Below, piece after piece: positions 27,697 to 35,616 of a stretch of DNA of 64,000 nucleotides. A program made the position numbers and the translations under genes. The notes below the pieces were generated by a model. The model searched no databases. It was not told where the DNA came from and worked only from the letters and a program-made list of their open reading frames with translations. Source of the DNA: Algoriphagus aquimarinus (lineage in GTDB: Bacteria; Bacteroidota; Bacteroidia; Cytophagales; Cyclobacteriaceae); NCBI RefSeq assembly GCF_007997215.1, contig NZ_VORW01000004.1, forward strand, positions 186,001 through 250,000. The letters run 5' to 3'. The stretch's first letter is position 1; each line of letters begins with the position of its first letter.

Positions 27697-28100
27697 AGAA
27701 CCTAAGCAAGGAAGACGAATATATTAAAAAGTTTATGTCTGAGTTGGGCACAGATGAGCCTTCAGAAGGCTTTCATAAATCTATATTAGAAAGACTTAGC
27801 CCAAAGAAATCAGTTTCGGTATATAGACCAGTAATCTCATCTTTTGCATGGAAAATAATCGGTGGGGCTATTGCGGTGATTGTTTTATCTGTCTTACTAT
27901 TCTTACCATCGGCAGAAAATGCATTGCCTCTAGTTGATCAGCTTCCACAGGTAGCTATTCCTAAAATTGCCCTTTCACTTCCAAGGTTTTCTATACCAAT
28001 TATTAACCTATCATCTATAGTTATTCAATCCTTAGTTGTATTCACTTTACTCGCTTGCGTGACGGTGATCTCTTCACTCAAGAAATGGAACATTTCCTGA
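27693..28100 (+). CDS. Putative anti-sigma factor, membrane protein
   Basis: The 135 residues have a cytosolic N-terminal part (about 1-48) containing EDEYIKKFMSELGTDEPSEGF, then a membrane helix (about 50-69), a periplasmic stretch and a second helix (about 103-125). Coupling to the sigma gene by an ATGA overlap and the short N-terminal domain before the membrane argue for an anti-sigma role, but no zinc-binding HxxxCxxC motif is present. The assignment rests on context. Confidence 0.68.
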   Translation: MKNLSKEDEYIKKFMSELGTDEPSEGFHKSILERLSPKKSVSVYRPVISSFAWKIIGGAIAVIVLSVLLFLPSAENALPLVDQLPQVAIPKIALSLPRFSIPIINLSSIVIQSLVVFTLLACVTVISSLKKWNIS

Positions 28101-28205
28101 AGCAGGCATGCATTTTAAGGCGTAGATAAAACATTGATGTTTTTCTACTTTAGAAAATGACCTTAATTATGATTTTAGGATTACTTACTAGTAATTCAAT
28201 TTTTT

Positions 28206-28460
28206 ATGGAAATAATGGAAGGAACAAAAGATGACTATCTAATTTCTACATCTGTGGATAAGTTAGACCTAAAACTTATTTATAACTTTTTAAGCACTGA
28301 GTCTGGTTGGAGCAATGGGATTTCATTTGAAACTGTTAATAAATCAATAGAAAATTCTCTGAATTTTGGGGTTTACATTCGGAGCCAACAAATCGGTTTT
28401 GGACGTGTGATTACTGATTTTTCTACAATTGCCAGAATTAGGGATGTTTTTGAATTATAA
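28206..28460 (+). pseudogene. Truncated GNAT acetyltransferase remnant
   Basis: The 84 residues match the N-terminal half of a GNAT family (LDLKLIYNFLSTESGWSNG, then NSLNFGVYIRSQQIGFGRVITDF), including the SxESxWxxG-like helix typical of this subfamily. The frame stops at RIRDVFEL, exactly before the strand and loop that bind acetyl-CoA ([RQ]xxGxG), so the active site is missing. The remaining half is not found downstream; the next gene starts 11 bases later. It is therefore most likely a deletion remnant. Confidence 0.75.
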
Positions 28461-28470
28461 TTTGAAAAAT

Positions 28471-28896
28471 ATGAAGATTAAACTCATCAAGCTGTTTTTG
28501 AGACTGGCGATTTCATTGTCTTTTTTGTCTGCTGTGGCGGACAGATTTGGGATGTGGCCTGCAGAAATTTCTGTATGGGGTAATTGGCAAAACTTTGTTG
28601 ATTACTCCGCAGTGATCAATCCGTGGATGCCAGCTTGACTTATTCCAATGCTTGCGGTCATTGCTACAATTGCGGAGATTGTATTTGGACTTTTTCTGCT
28701 GATAGGTTTTAAGACGGAGCTTTTTGCAAAGCTAAGCGGACTGTTCATGTTGATTTTTGCTCTTTCTATGACTTTCTCTGTCGGTATCAAAAGCGGATTT
28801 GATTATTCGGTATTTACTGCTTCTGCTGCAGCTTTTGGTTTGAGTTTGATCAAAGAGAAGTATTTGGAAGTGGATAGTTTGATGGATAAAAAATAG
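28471..28896 (+). pseudogene. DoxX-family membrane protein with in-frame TGA
   Basis: A single reading frame of 142 codons from ATG 28471 (MKIKLIKLFLRLAISLSFLS) to the TAA at 28896 encodes a four-helix DoxX protein, including AVADRFGMWP and EIVFGLFLLIGFKTELFAKLSG. It is interrupted at codon 56 by TGA (28636-28638), between PWMPA and LIPMLAVIATIAE. A single change from TCA (Ser) would explain it, since serine fits the family there. Either the gene is a recent pseudogene, or the stop is read through, or the base is a sequencing error. Confidence 0.82.
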
Positions 28897-28900
28897 CAGG

Positions 28901-29272
28901 ATGATATTTTATACTAAAATCCCAACCACTCTTAGCCCATATTTCCAGCGAGAACTTCAAATGTACCGGGAGGAATATCAGTCTGGCCGACTTCAGATAG
29001 CTTGGTCACATTTGGAACGGGCACATATCATCGGACAGAGATATCTTTTTTCTCACAGCTTTGTACATTGGGAGATGCTTCTTTTTGGTTTTCGAATCAA
29101 AAATCCCAAAGAAATCATTGGCCAAATACCAAGATTGTTGGTGGGTGGAGTGAAATCTTTTGTGGGTAAAGTGCCCGTAGGAAATCCCGGTGGAGCAAAT
29201 TTTCCTCCGTTAAAATCGTTTGAAATTGCTCAGGATATTCAGGAAATTTTCAGCAAGGCTGGTGTGAGGTAG
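28901..29272 (+). CDS. DUF3703 domain protein
   Basis: The 123 residues match the DUF3703 family of unknown function, with WSHLERAHIIGQRYLFSHSFVHW near the middle and the VPVGNPGGANFPPLK segment near the end. No signal peptide or membrane segment. It follows the broken DoxX gene by four bases, suggesting that the two were once one transcription unit. Confidence 0.88.
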   Translation: MIFYTKIPTTLSPYFQRELQMYREEYQSGRLQIAWSHLERAHIIGQRYLFSHSFVHWEMLLFGFRIKNPKEIIGQIPRLLVGGVKSFVGKVPVGNPGGANFPPLKSFEIAQDIQEIFSKAGVR

Positions 29273-29304
29273 TTATAGGTTAAAAATTTAAATAACCGGT
29301 AGGA

Positions 29305-29721
29305 ATGGAATTGAAAACAAACCCAGAAGTAGAATCTGTTTTTTTGAAATACCCTGACTCCGTTCGTGATAAAATGTTAAACCTCCGTAGGTTAATTCTG
29401 GAATCAGCAGAGGAATTGGGCTTAACTAGTTTTGAAGAAACCCTCAAGTGGGGTGAGCCAAGCTTTTTGGCAAAAAAAGGAAGTAGTATACGGATGGATT
29501 GGAAAGCTAAAAGTCCAGAGCAATATGCGATGTATTTCAAGTGTACCAGTAAATTGGTGCCAAGTTTTCGCTTGGCCTATGACGAAATCTTTGCCTATGA
29601 AGGCAGCAGAGCGTTGGTGTTCAAATTGGATGAGAAAGTTCCAGAATCTGAATTGAAGAAATGTATCAAAGCAGCGCTTACCTATCATCAAGTGAAGCAA
29701 CTTCCGTTGATTGGGTTGTAG
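29305..29721 (+). CDS. DUF1801 domain protein
   Basis: The 138 residues match the DUF1801 (YdhG-like) family: VFLKYPDSVRDKMLNLRRLI near the N-terminus, the ETLKWGEPSFLAKKG motif and the YAMYFKCTSKL strand. Function is unknown; the fold is a small alpha/beta domain. A related gene follows 38 bases downstream, so the two probably arose by duplication or were acquired together. Confidence 0.86.
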   Translation: MELKTNPEVESVFLKYPDSVRDKMLNLRRLILESAEELGLTSFEETLKWGEPSFLAKKGSSIRMDWKAKSPEQYAMYFKCTSKLVPSFRLAYDEIFAYEGSRALVFKLDEKVPESELKKCIKAALTYHQVKQLPLIGL

Positions 29722-29759
29722 TGCGAAATTAAATTTCTTGAAAAATTAACAGGTTAATA

Positions 29760-30338
29760 ATGAACCCTAAAGTTGACTTTTTTTTCAATAAACCATCTCA
29801 ATGGCAAGAGGAATATAGACAGTTGAGAACACTGATTCTTGAATGTGGCTTGACTGAGGAATTGAAATGGGGTGTCCCATGCTATACGATACATGGTAGT
29901 AATGTGGTGCTTATCCATGGATTCAAAGAATATTGCGCGCTTTTGTTTCACAAAGGTGCTTTACTAAGTGATGCAGAAGGTCTTCTAATCCAACAAACCA
30001 AAAATGTGCAGGCAGCTCGTCAGGTTCGGTTTGCTAATCTTCAGGAGATAGTAGAATTAAAGGCGACTTTGAAGGCATATATTTTTGAGGCTACAGAAGT
30101 AGAAAAGGCTGGGTTGAAAGTAGAATTGAAAAAAACGAAGGAGTATGCTATTCCCGAGGAATTTCAAGTAAAGTTGGACGCAAATCCGGCCTTGAAAACA
30201 GCCTTTGAGGCATTGACACCAGGACGACAGCGTGGGTATCTTTTGCAATTTTCCGCAGCTAAGCAAGCTAAGACCCGAGAGGCAAGAGTGGAGAAATACA
30301 TTCCGAAAATTCTCTGCGGAAAAGGATTAACTGATTAA
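29760..30338 (+). CDS. DUF1801/YdeI-OmdA family protein
   Basis: The 192 residues combine an N-terminal DUF1801 domain (about 10-115, with ELKWGVPCYTIHGSNVVLIHGFKEYCALLF split by a loop) and a C-terminal YdeI/OmpD-associated region (about 130-185) with ALTPGRQRGYLLQFSAAKQ and the KTREARVEKYI ending. Family members have been linked to bacteriocin resistance in some species, but the mechanism is not established and the role here is unknown. Confidence 0.86.
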   Translation: MNPKVDFFFNKPSQWQEEYRQLRTLILECGLTEELKWGVPCYTIHGSNVVLIHGFKEYCALLFHKGALLSDAEGLLIQQTKNVQAARQVRFANLQEIVELKATLKAYIFEATEVEKAGLKVELKKTKEYAIPEEFQVKLDANPALKTAFEALTPGRQRGYLLQFSAAKQAKTREARVEKYIPKILCGKGLTD

Positions 30339-30514
30339 TTCCATAGCATTTACTATGCGCTTTGCGCTTCATTCTAATTTGTTGGCGAGGGCTATTAGAT
30401 TATTTCTTTGAGGAAAAGAGTTGATTTCAATTCAAAGAAGAGTAAATCAATTTATCTTTGTGCGATAATTGAAAAGCTCCTAAAAAGGAAAATTTCGAAA
30501 TCTAATATTACTGC

Positions 30515-31030
30515 ATGCCCTATTTGATCAGAAAAGCCAATTATGCTGACCTGAATTCTTTGGTGGAAATGGCTAGGACCTCTTTTGTCGAAGCTTTTAC
30601 CGAAGGAAATAAAACCGAAAATGTGAACGCTTATCTCGAAGAGGCATTCACTGAAGAACAATTCACCGAGGAACTGGAAAATCCAGCGTCCATATTCTTT
30701 CTATTAGAGGTGGATGGAGATCTTGCGGGTTATGCAAAAGTGAACTTTGTCCCCGCTCAGACTGATCTTCATGATAATTCCAGTTTGGAAGTAGCTCGAC
30801 TTTATCTTTTAGAAAAATATATTGGTATGGGGCTGGGCAAGGTTCTACTTAATCATACCATAAATTTTGCGAAGCTGAATAGGAAAAAATATCTCTGGTT
30901 GGGTGTGTGGGAAAAGAATAAGCGAGCGATCAAATTCTACGAAAAGCATGGCTTAAGCATTTTTAGCTCACATCCATTTCCATTTGGAGATGAACTTCAG
31001 ACAGACTTTTTGATGAAGATTGCTTTATGA
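30515..31030 (+). CDS. GNAT family N-acetyltransferase
   Basis: An intact acetyltransferase of 171 residues, in contrast to the truncated one at 28206. The N-terminus is typical (MPYLIRKANYADLNSLVEMA), the acetyl-CoA motif appears as EKYIGMGLGKVLLNHTI, and the C-terminal part contains GVWEKNKRAIKFYEKHGL, the usual GNAT motif B. Substrate unknown. Confidence 0.9.
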   Translation: MPYLIRKANYADLNSLVEMARTSFVEAFTEGNKTENVNAYLEEAFTEEQFTEELENPASIFFLLEVDGDLAGYAKVNFVPAQTDLHDNSSLEVARLYLLEKYIGMGLGKVLLNHTINFAKLNRKKYLWLGVWEKNKRAIKFYEKHGLSIFSSHPFPFGDELQTDFLMKIAL

Positions 31031-31183
31031 CAGCAAGTGAAGTTGGTTCAAATTTAATATCCGTTAATGTGCTTAGAATAGAGGGTACGGCCTGATTTGG
31101 GTCTATACTTCATTTCTGAAATTGGCCATCATCTAATTGATAGATAAGCCACAGCACAAGGAAAAGGAAAAGTATTAATAAAA

Positions 31184-31207
31184 AAAGGCGACCGATTGGT
31201 CGCCTTT
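31184..31207 (-). terminator. Intrinsic terminator after the OmpA gene
   Basis: AAAGGCGACC pairs with GGTCGCCTTT around GATT, followed by a T run on the minus strand, 20 bases after the stop at 31228. Confidence 0.88.
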
Positions 31208-31227
31208 AAATAGGGATTGCGGGATAA

Positions 31228-31905
31228 TTACTCTTGTCCCAGTTCACCTCGTTCAGCCATTCTTTGCATTTTCTTATTCGCATAGATAGCTACTTCTACT
31301 CTTCTATTTTGTTGACGTCCAGCTTCTGTGTCATTTGAAGCAGTTGGTTGCATCTCACCGTAAGCAGTGATTTCCATTCTGCTTTTCGCAATTCCACTTG
31401 CTGTCAAAAAGTCTTCAACAGAATAAGCTCTTCTTCGCGAAAGATCCATATTGTAATCGTCTGCACCGGTATTATCGGTGTGACCTTCTACCAGAATATT
31501 GGTCTCATCATATTTTTTTAAGGTTTCGGCGAGTTCTGTCAAGTTTTGCTTGGAAACAGCGCTCAAATCTGATTTGTCTACAGGAAACATCAGGCCTGAA
31601 TCAAATGTGATTTTGATACCTTCACCCACTCGTTCTACAGTGGCTCCTTCTAGATCACGCTGAAGTTCATCAGCCGCTTTATCCATTTGGTTACCTATGA
31701 TCGCACCTGCCGATCCGCCGATTGCCGATCCTATCAGTACTCCTACGGCAGTATTGCCTTTTCCAGCTATGACGCCACCAAGGACTCCACCTGCTGCTCC
31801 GCCGATTGCTCCGCCTTTTACAGCATTACTTGATTTACAACTTACAGCACCCAAAGTAGTCGAAGTGATTAGGGCAGCCATTAAAAGTTTGTTGGTAGTT
31901 TTCAT
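31228..31905 (-). CDS. OmpA-family lipoprotein with glycine zipper
   Basis: An outer-membrane lipoprotein tethering the envelope to peptidoglycan. The 225 residues have a lipoprotein signal (LGAVSC, Cys at 23), a glycine-zipper region (about 30-75, GGAIGGAAGGVLGGVIAG) and a C-terminal OmpA domain (about 95-212) with the peptidoglycan-binding signature VEGHTDNTGADDYNMDLSRRRA. Length and layout match the common YiaD/Pal-like proteins of Bacteroidota. Confidence 0.92.
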   Translation of the reverse strand: MKTTNKLLMAALITSTTLGAVSCKSSNAVKGGAIGGAAGGVLGGVIAGKGNTAVGVLIGSAIGGSAGAIIGNQMDKAADELQRDLEGATVERVGEGIKITFDSGLMFPVDKSDLSAVSKQNLTELAETLKKYDETNILVEGHTDNTGADDYNMDLSRRRAYSVEDFLTASGIAKSRMEITAYGEMQPTASNDTEAGRQQNRRVEVAIYANKKMQRMAERGELGQE

Positions 31906-32114
31906 ATCATTGTTTGTTTGATAGGGCAGCTAAGTTCAATTCATGTACCATATCACTTTTGAGGTAATTAGGGCGGTTTTCCTTTTTTATGTTAGGTAAA
32001 GTATTCCCGATTTTGGGGAGATGCAGGCAGAAATTACGCTGGATTACACAGAAAAGTGGTAGTTTGTAGTTGCTCTTTTTAGATTTTCATCTCTACCTAC
32101 CTAATCAACCTAAC

Positions 32115-32960
32115 ATGTCAAGTTTAAAAATCCTTTTTTGCTTTGTGGTGTTTTTGCCTTGCCTAGTATTTGCTCAAGAAAACTCAGAGAAAATTTATCT
32201 TTGGGAAAATGGTGCACCCGGTTTTGAATCAAGAAAAGATGAACCTGAACTCGCTCAGGATTGGTGGGTAAGAAATATCCATAATCCAAGCATCACACTT
32301 TTTAAGCCTGAGAAACCAAATGGAAGTTTTATTCTGGTCTGTCCAGGTGGAGGGTTTAGAAATTTAGGCTATAATGGAGAAGGAGTCGCACCTGCCAAAT
32401 TCCTCAATGATCTTGGAGTCACGGTGGGCGTTTTGAAATACAGACTTTTCCGTGAAGAAGATTCTCCCTATACAGATGTGCATCCCACGCAAGATGTCAT
32501 CCGAGCGATGAGATTAGTACGCTCAAATGCTGAGAAATGGGGTATAGACTCCGATCGAATCGGGATCATGGGCTTCTCTGCAGGCGGTGAAGTGGTCAAT
32601 TGGGTGGCGTATGATGCTAATCCAGGGAATGCGAGTTCCTTGGACCATATAGAACGATTTGCTGCTCAGCCTAATTTCCAGATTCAGATATACCCAGGTC
32701 CTTTAGGAACTCCAGAAACAGTAGCAAGTAATGCTCCGCCAGCTTTTTTGCTAGCAGCGAATAAGGACGAATGCTGCTCCAGTACGATTGTGGATATTAT
32801 GTTAGCCTATCGTAAAGCTGGTGCTGATGTAGAGATGCATTTATACTCCAAAGATGAGCATGCATTCAATATGGGGTTTCGATCCGAATTTGTAAGTATA
32901 AATCACTGGCCTGATCGCTTAAAAGATTGGCTGGAGGATCATGCTTATTTTAAGAAATGA
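32115..32960 (+). CDS. Secreted alpha/beta hydrolase (BD-FAE/acetyl esterase type)
   Basis: The 281 residues from the ATG at 32115 begin with a signal peptide (about 1-21, ending CLVFAQ). The catalytic parts are visible: oxyanion motif VCPGGGFRNLGYNGEG, nucleophile Ser in GIMGFSAGGEV, and the C-terminal His in SKDEHAFNMG, with Asp likely in AANKDECC. The nearest family is esterases acting on acetylated or feruloylated polysaccharides, but the substrate is not certain. The longer frame starting at 32070 lacks a signal peptide at its front and is unlikely. Confidence 0.87.
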   Translation: MSSLKILFCFVVFLPCLVFAQENSEKIYLWENGAPGFESRKDEPELAQDWWVRNIHNPSITLFKPEKPNGSFILVCPGGGFRNLGYNGEGVAPAKFLNDLGVTVGVLKYRLFREEDSPYTDVHPTQDVIRAMRLVRSNAEKWGIDSDRIGIMGFSAGGEVVNWVAYDANPGNASSLDHIERFAAQPNFQIQIYPGPLGTPETVASNAPPAFLLAANKDECCSSTIVDIMLAYRKAGADVEMHLYSKDEHAFNMGFRSEFVSINHWPDRLKDWLEDHAYFKK

Positions 32961-33052
32961 TGAGCTTAGAGACTCTCAGATTTCACCAATTTGTTTTTAG
33001 TGAGGATTGCTTGCCAAGCCTGCAGCAATTACTTTTAAATAAATAAAACGCC

Positions 33053-34294
33053 ATGAAAAGATTCTGCTCCCTATTTTGGCTTGCTGTTTTAGCATTTCCT
33101 TCCATTGCTTTTTCCCAAGAAAGTAAAGAGCCGATTGTTATTTTAATATCACTTGATGGCTTTAGATACGATTACGTAGAGCGGTTTCAGCCTGAAAATC
33201 TCACTCGGTTTATCGCTGACGGAGTGGCTGCTGAAAGTATGATGCCTTCTTTTCCCAGCAAAACCTTCCCGAATCACTATACTATAGCTACTGGTCTAAA
33301 GCCTGAGCATCATGGAATAGTTGATAATTCTTTCTATGATCCAGCTAAAGATCTGACCTATGCAATTGGTAAAGCGGAAATTGTGCAGGATGGGACTTGG
33401 TATGGAGGCACGCCACTTTGGGTGCTTGCAGAGCAAAATAACATGGTAGCAGCCAGCTACTTTTTTGTAGGATCAGAAGCCGATGTGCAAGGAGTACTAC
33501 CTAGCTATTACCACGAGTATGATGGTAGAGTAAGTAACCTAACCAGAATCGCTGGGGTTTTTAAGTGGCTGGAATTGCCGGAAGCCGAGCGCCCAAGCTT
33601 GATCACTTTGTATTTTTCAGATATGGATGACGTTGGCCATCGCTATGGACCCAATAATGATGAGCAATTGTCAGCGAGGTTAACCAAGCTTGACCATGAG
33701 TTAGGTGCACTTTTCGAAGGCTTGAAAAGCTATGATTTAGATATTAATGTGATCGTGGTTTCAGATCATGGGATGATGAACGTGCCCGCAGATCATTATC
33801 TTAATTTGACCGAGTTGACCAAAGATATTCCTGCTAGAGTTGTCAATAATGGAGCTTTGGCTCACGTGTATCTAGAAGATCAGAAAGACAAGGAAAAGGT
33901 GATTAAAGAACTGAAAAAGTCTGACATGCCGATTCATATCACCGATGTAGATGACAAGGAAAACTACCAGGATTTGATGTACAAGGATAGAATTGGCGAT
34001 ATTTTGATTATCCCTGACCGATACTATTATTTGGCTTGGGAGACAACCCTTACTCGTTTGAAAGATAATATGGATAGGTTGGACACAGATAAATTTGGTG
34101 AGCACGGCTTTAGTCCGGCCTATAAAGATGTGCATGCGATTTTCTATGCTAATGGGCCAGCTTTCAAATCAGGATTGGAAATAGAAACTTTCCAGAATGT
34201 GCATGTGTATCCTTTGATATGTAAGATACTTGGACTACCGATTCCTAATAATATTGATGGAAAGCTGGAAGTACTGGAGCCAATTTTGAGATAA
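33053..34294 (+). CDS. Nucleotide pyrophosphatase/phosphodiesterase (alkaline-phosphatase superfamily)
   Basis: A secreted NPP-like enzyme of 413 residues with a signal peptide (about 1-22). Metal ligands and the nucleophile are visible: ISLDGFRYDY (Asp), the Thr nucleophile in PSFPSKTFPNHYTIATG, LYFSDMDDVGHRYGP and VVSDHGMMNV. These are the two-zinc active-site elements of the family. It would hydrolyse nucleotide or phospholipid phosphodiesters outside the cytoplasm. The truncated haemoglobin gene follows five bases later, so the two are co-transcribed. Confidence 0.92.
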   Translation: MKRFCSLFWLAVLAFPSIAFSQESKEPIVILISLDGFRYDYVERFQPENLTRFIADGVAAESMMPSFPSKTFPNHYTIATGLKPEHHGIVDNSFYDPAKDLTYAIGKAEIVQDGTWYGGTPLWVLAEQNNMVAASYFFVGSEADVQGVLPSYYHEYDGRVSNLTRIAGVFKWLELPEAERPSLITLYFSDMDDVGHRYGPNNDEQLSARLTKLDHELGALFEGLKSYDLDINVIVVSDHGMMNVPADHYLNLTELTKDIPARVVNNGALAHVYLEDQKDKEKVIKELKKSDMPIHITDVDDKENYQDLMYKDRIGDILIIPDRYYYLAWETTLTRLKDNMDRLDTDKFGEHGFSPAYKDVHAIFYANGPAFKSGLEIETFQNVHVYPLICKILGLPIPNNIDGKLEVLEPILR

Positions 34295-34299
34295 GTAAA

Positions 34300-34695
34300 A
34301 TGGATAAGATTGATATAAAATCGAGGAAAGAAGTTGATTTTTTGGTGAGGAGATTTTATGATCAAATTCGTCAGCATGACACCTTGGGGCCGATTTTCAA
34401 TGGAGTAGTCAAAGACTGGGATACTCACTTGATTCATCTTAGTGATTTCTGGGAGATGATTTTGCTACAAACTGGGCCAGGTGCAGGTAAATTTAATCCG
34501 GTCAAAGTCCACAGACAAGTAGATGCTGAAGTGGATAATAGCATAGAACAAGCACATTTCGGGAACTGGTTGGAACTTTGGTTTCAGACTTTGGATAGAT
34601 ACTTCGAAGGAGAAAATGCCAGTTACGCCAAGGAACATGCCCGGAGAATGGCGCACATGCTTTTTATGAGAATCTGGGAAGCGAGGGCGAAGTAA
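34300..34695 (+). CDS. Group III truncated haemoglobin
   Basis: A 131-residue haem protein of the 2-on-2 globin fold. The VRRFYDQIRQHDTLGPIFN start, the HLSDFWEMILLQTG segment and the QAHFGNWLELWFQTLD stretch (with the proximal His) are typical of group III. Oxygen or nitric-oxide chemistry is the usual assumption, but the role of this group is not settled. It follows the NPP gene by five bases. Confidence 0.92.
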   Translation: MDKIDIKSRKEVDFLVRRFYDQIRQHDTLGPIFNGVVKDWDTHLIHLSDFWEMILLQTGPGAGKFNPVKVHRQVDAEVDNSIEQAHFGNWLELWFQTLDRYFEGENASYAKEHARRMAHMLFMRIWEARAK

Positions 34696-34701
34696 TTTTA
34701 G

Positions 34702-34729
34702 TTATCAGTCGCAGTTTTCAGTTTCCGGA
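34702..34729 (+). repeat. Degenerate short-repeat remnant after the haemoglobin gene
   Basis: TTATCAGTCGCAG followed by TTTTCAGTTTCCGGA. It shares CAGTCGCAG with the sequence after ung and, with one change, with that after proline dehydrogenase; all three lie within ten bases of plus-strand stop codons. Confidence 0.5.
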
Positions 34730-34812
34730 ATATTGTAAAAAGTAAGCCGTGAGAAGCGTTTGATCTGCAGATTCTTGCTAGCTTAATGCTACATTAACTT
34801 TATCCCAAAATC

Positions 34813-35481
34813 ATGAGAAGAATTACCTTACTATTGCTTTTTGTCCTAGTTACATTTTTCGCCCAAAGCCAAACCAAAAATCTCTTCGATGGAAAAAGCC
34901 TGGCAGGCTGGTACATGGATGTTCCGGATCTAGAAGCCGATAGTTCCTTACGAATTCCCTTTATCATTCGCGATGGACTTTTGGTAAGTTTGGGTACGCC
35001 TCAAGGCCACTTGATCTCAGAAGCTGAGTATGATAATTACACGCTGGAGCTCGATTATAGATTTGCGGGGAAGCCTGGGAACTGTGGGATATTGGTTCAT
35101 GCATCCACTCCTAGAGCATTGTATGACATGTTTCCGAAGTCTATAGAAGTACAATTGATGCATAGTAATGCGGGAGATTTTTGGTGTATCCAGCAGAATA
35201 TCGAAGTGGAGGACATGGAAGCTAGAAGAGGGCCACAGGAGAATTGGGGCGTGAATGGGAAGAAGGAGAGAAGGATTAAGAATCTGACGGATGATTCTGA
35301 AAAGCCACTTGGTGAATGGAATCACATCAAGATCGTCTGCGATGCCGATAAGGTTACTGTTTGGTTGAATGGTGATCTGGTCAATGACGGTTTCAATGCC
35401 ACAGCTACACGTGGGAAAATAGCTTTGCAGGCAGAAGGCGCTGAGGTAGAGTTCAAAAATATATTGCTAACTGATCTATAG
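34813..35481 (+). CDS. Secreted DUF1080 (3-keto-disaccharide hydrolase-like) protein
   Basis: The 222 residues have a signal peptide (about 1-19, ending FFAQSQ) and one DUF1080 domain, starting NLFDGKSLAGWYMD and containing DNYTLELDYRFAGKPGNCGI and GEWNHIKIVCDADKVTVWLNG. The fold is a concanavalin-like beta-sandwich. Characterised members cleave 3-keto-disaccharides; the rest are of unknown specificity. A perfect palindrome is centred on its stop codon. Confidence 0.9.
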   Translation: MRRITLLLLFVLVTFFAQSQTKNLFDGKSLAGWYMDVPDLEADSSLRIPFIIRDGLLVSLGTPQGHLISEAEYDNYTLELDYRFAGKPGNCGILVHASTPRALYDMFPKSIEVQLMHSNAGDFWCIQQNIEVEDMEARRGPQENWGVNGKKERRIKNLTDDSEKPLGEWNHIKIVCDADKVTVWLNGDLVNDGFNATATRGKIALQAEGAEVEFKNILLTDL

Positions 35482-35499
35482 ATCAGTTGTTTAACTGAT
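35469..35499 (+). repeat. Perfect 20-bp palindrome on the DUF1080 stop codon, plus third arm
   Basis: Positions 35469-35488 read AACTGATCTATAGATCAGTT, a perfect palindrome covering the TAG stop. A third copy of the arm, AACTGAT (35493-35499), can form an alternative hairpin with ATCAGTT, followed by TTTATAATT. It may act as a terminator; other functions are open. Confidence 0.6.
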
Positions 35500-35616
35500 T
35501 TTATAATTGAAACATTAATATTTCATTCCTAAAAATTTATAGCCTAGAATAGTTAGATTGAAATAATCTTATCGACTAAGTTTAGTTGGATTTTTTTAAG
35601 TTTAAATTTTAGGAAT

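Noticed and set aside
28636..28638. In-frame TGA in the DoxX gene as a selenocysteine codon
   Set aside because: DoxX proteins are not known selenoproteins, no SECIS-like hairpin was evident directly after the TGA, and serine by a one-base change fits better.
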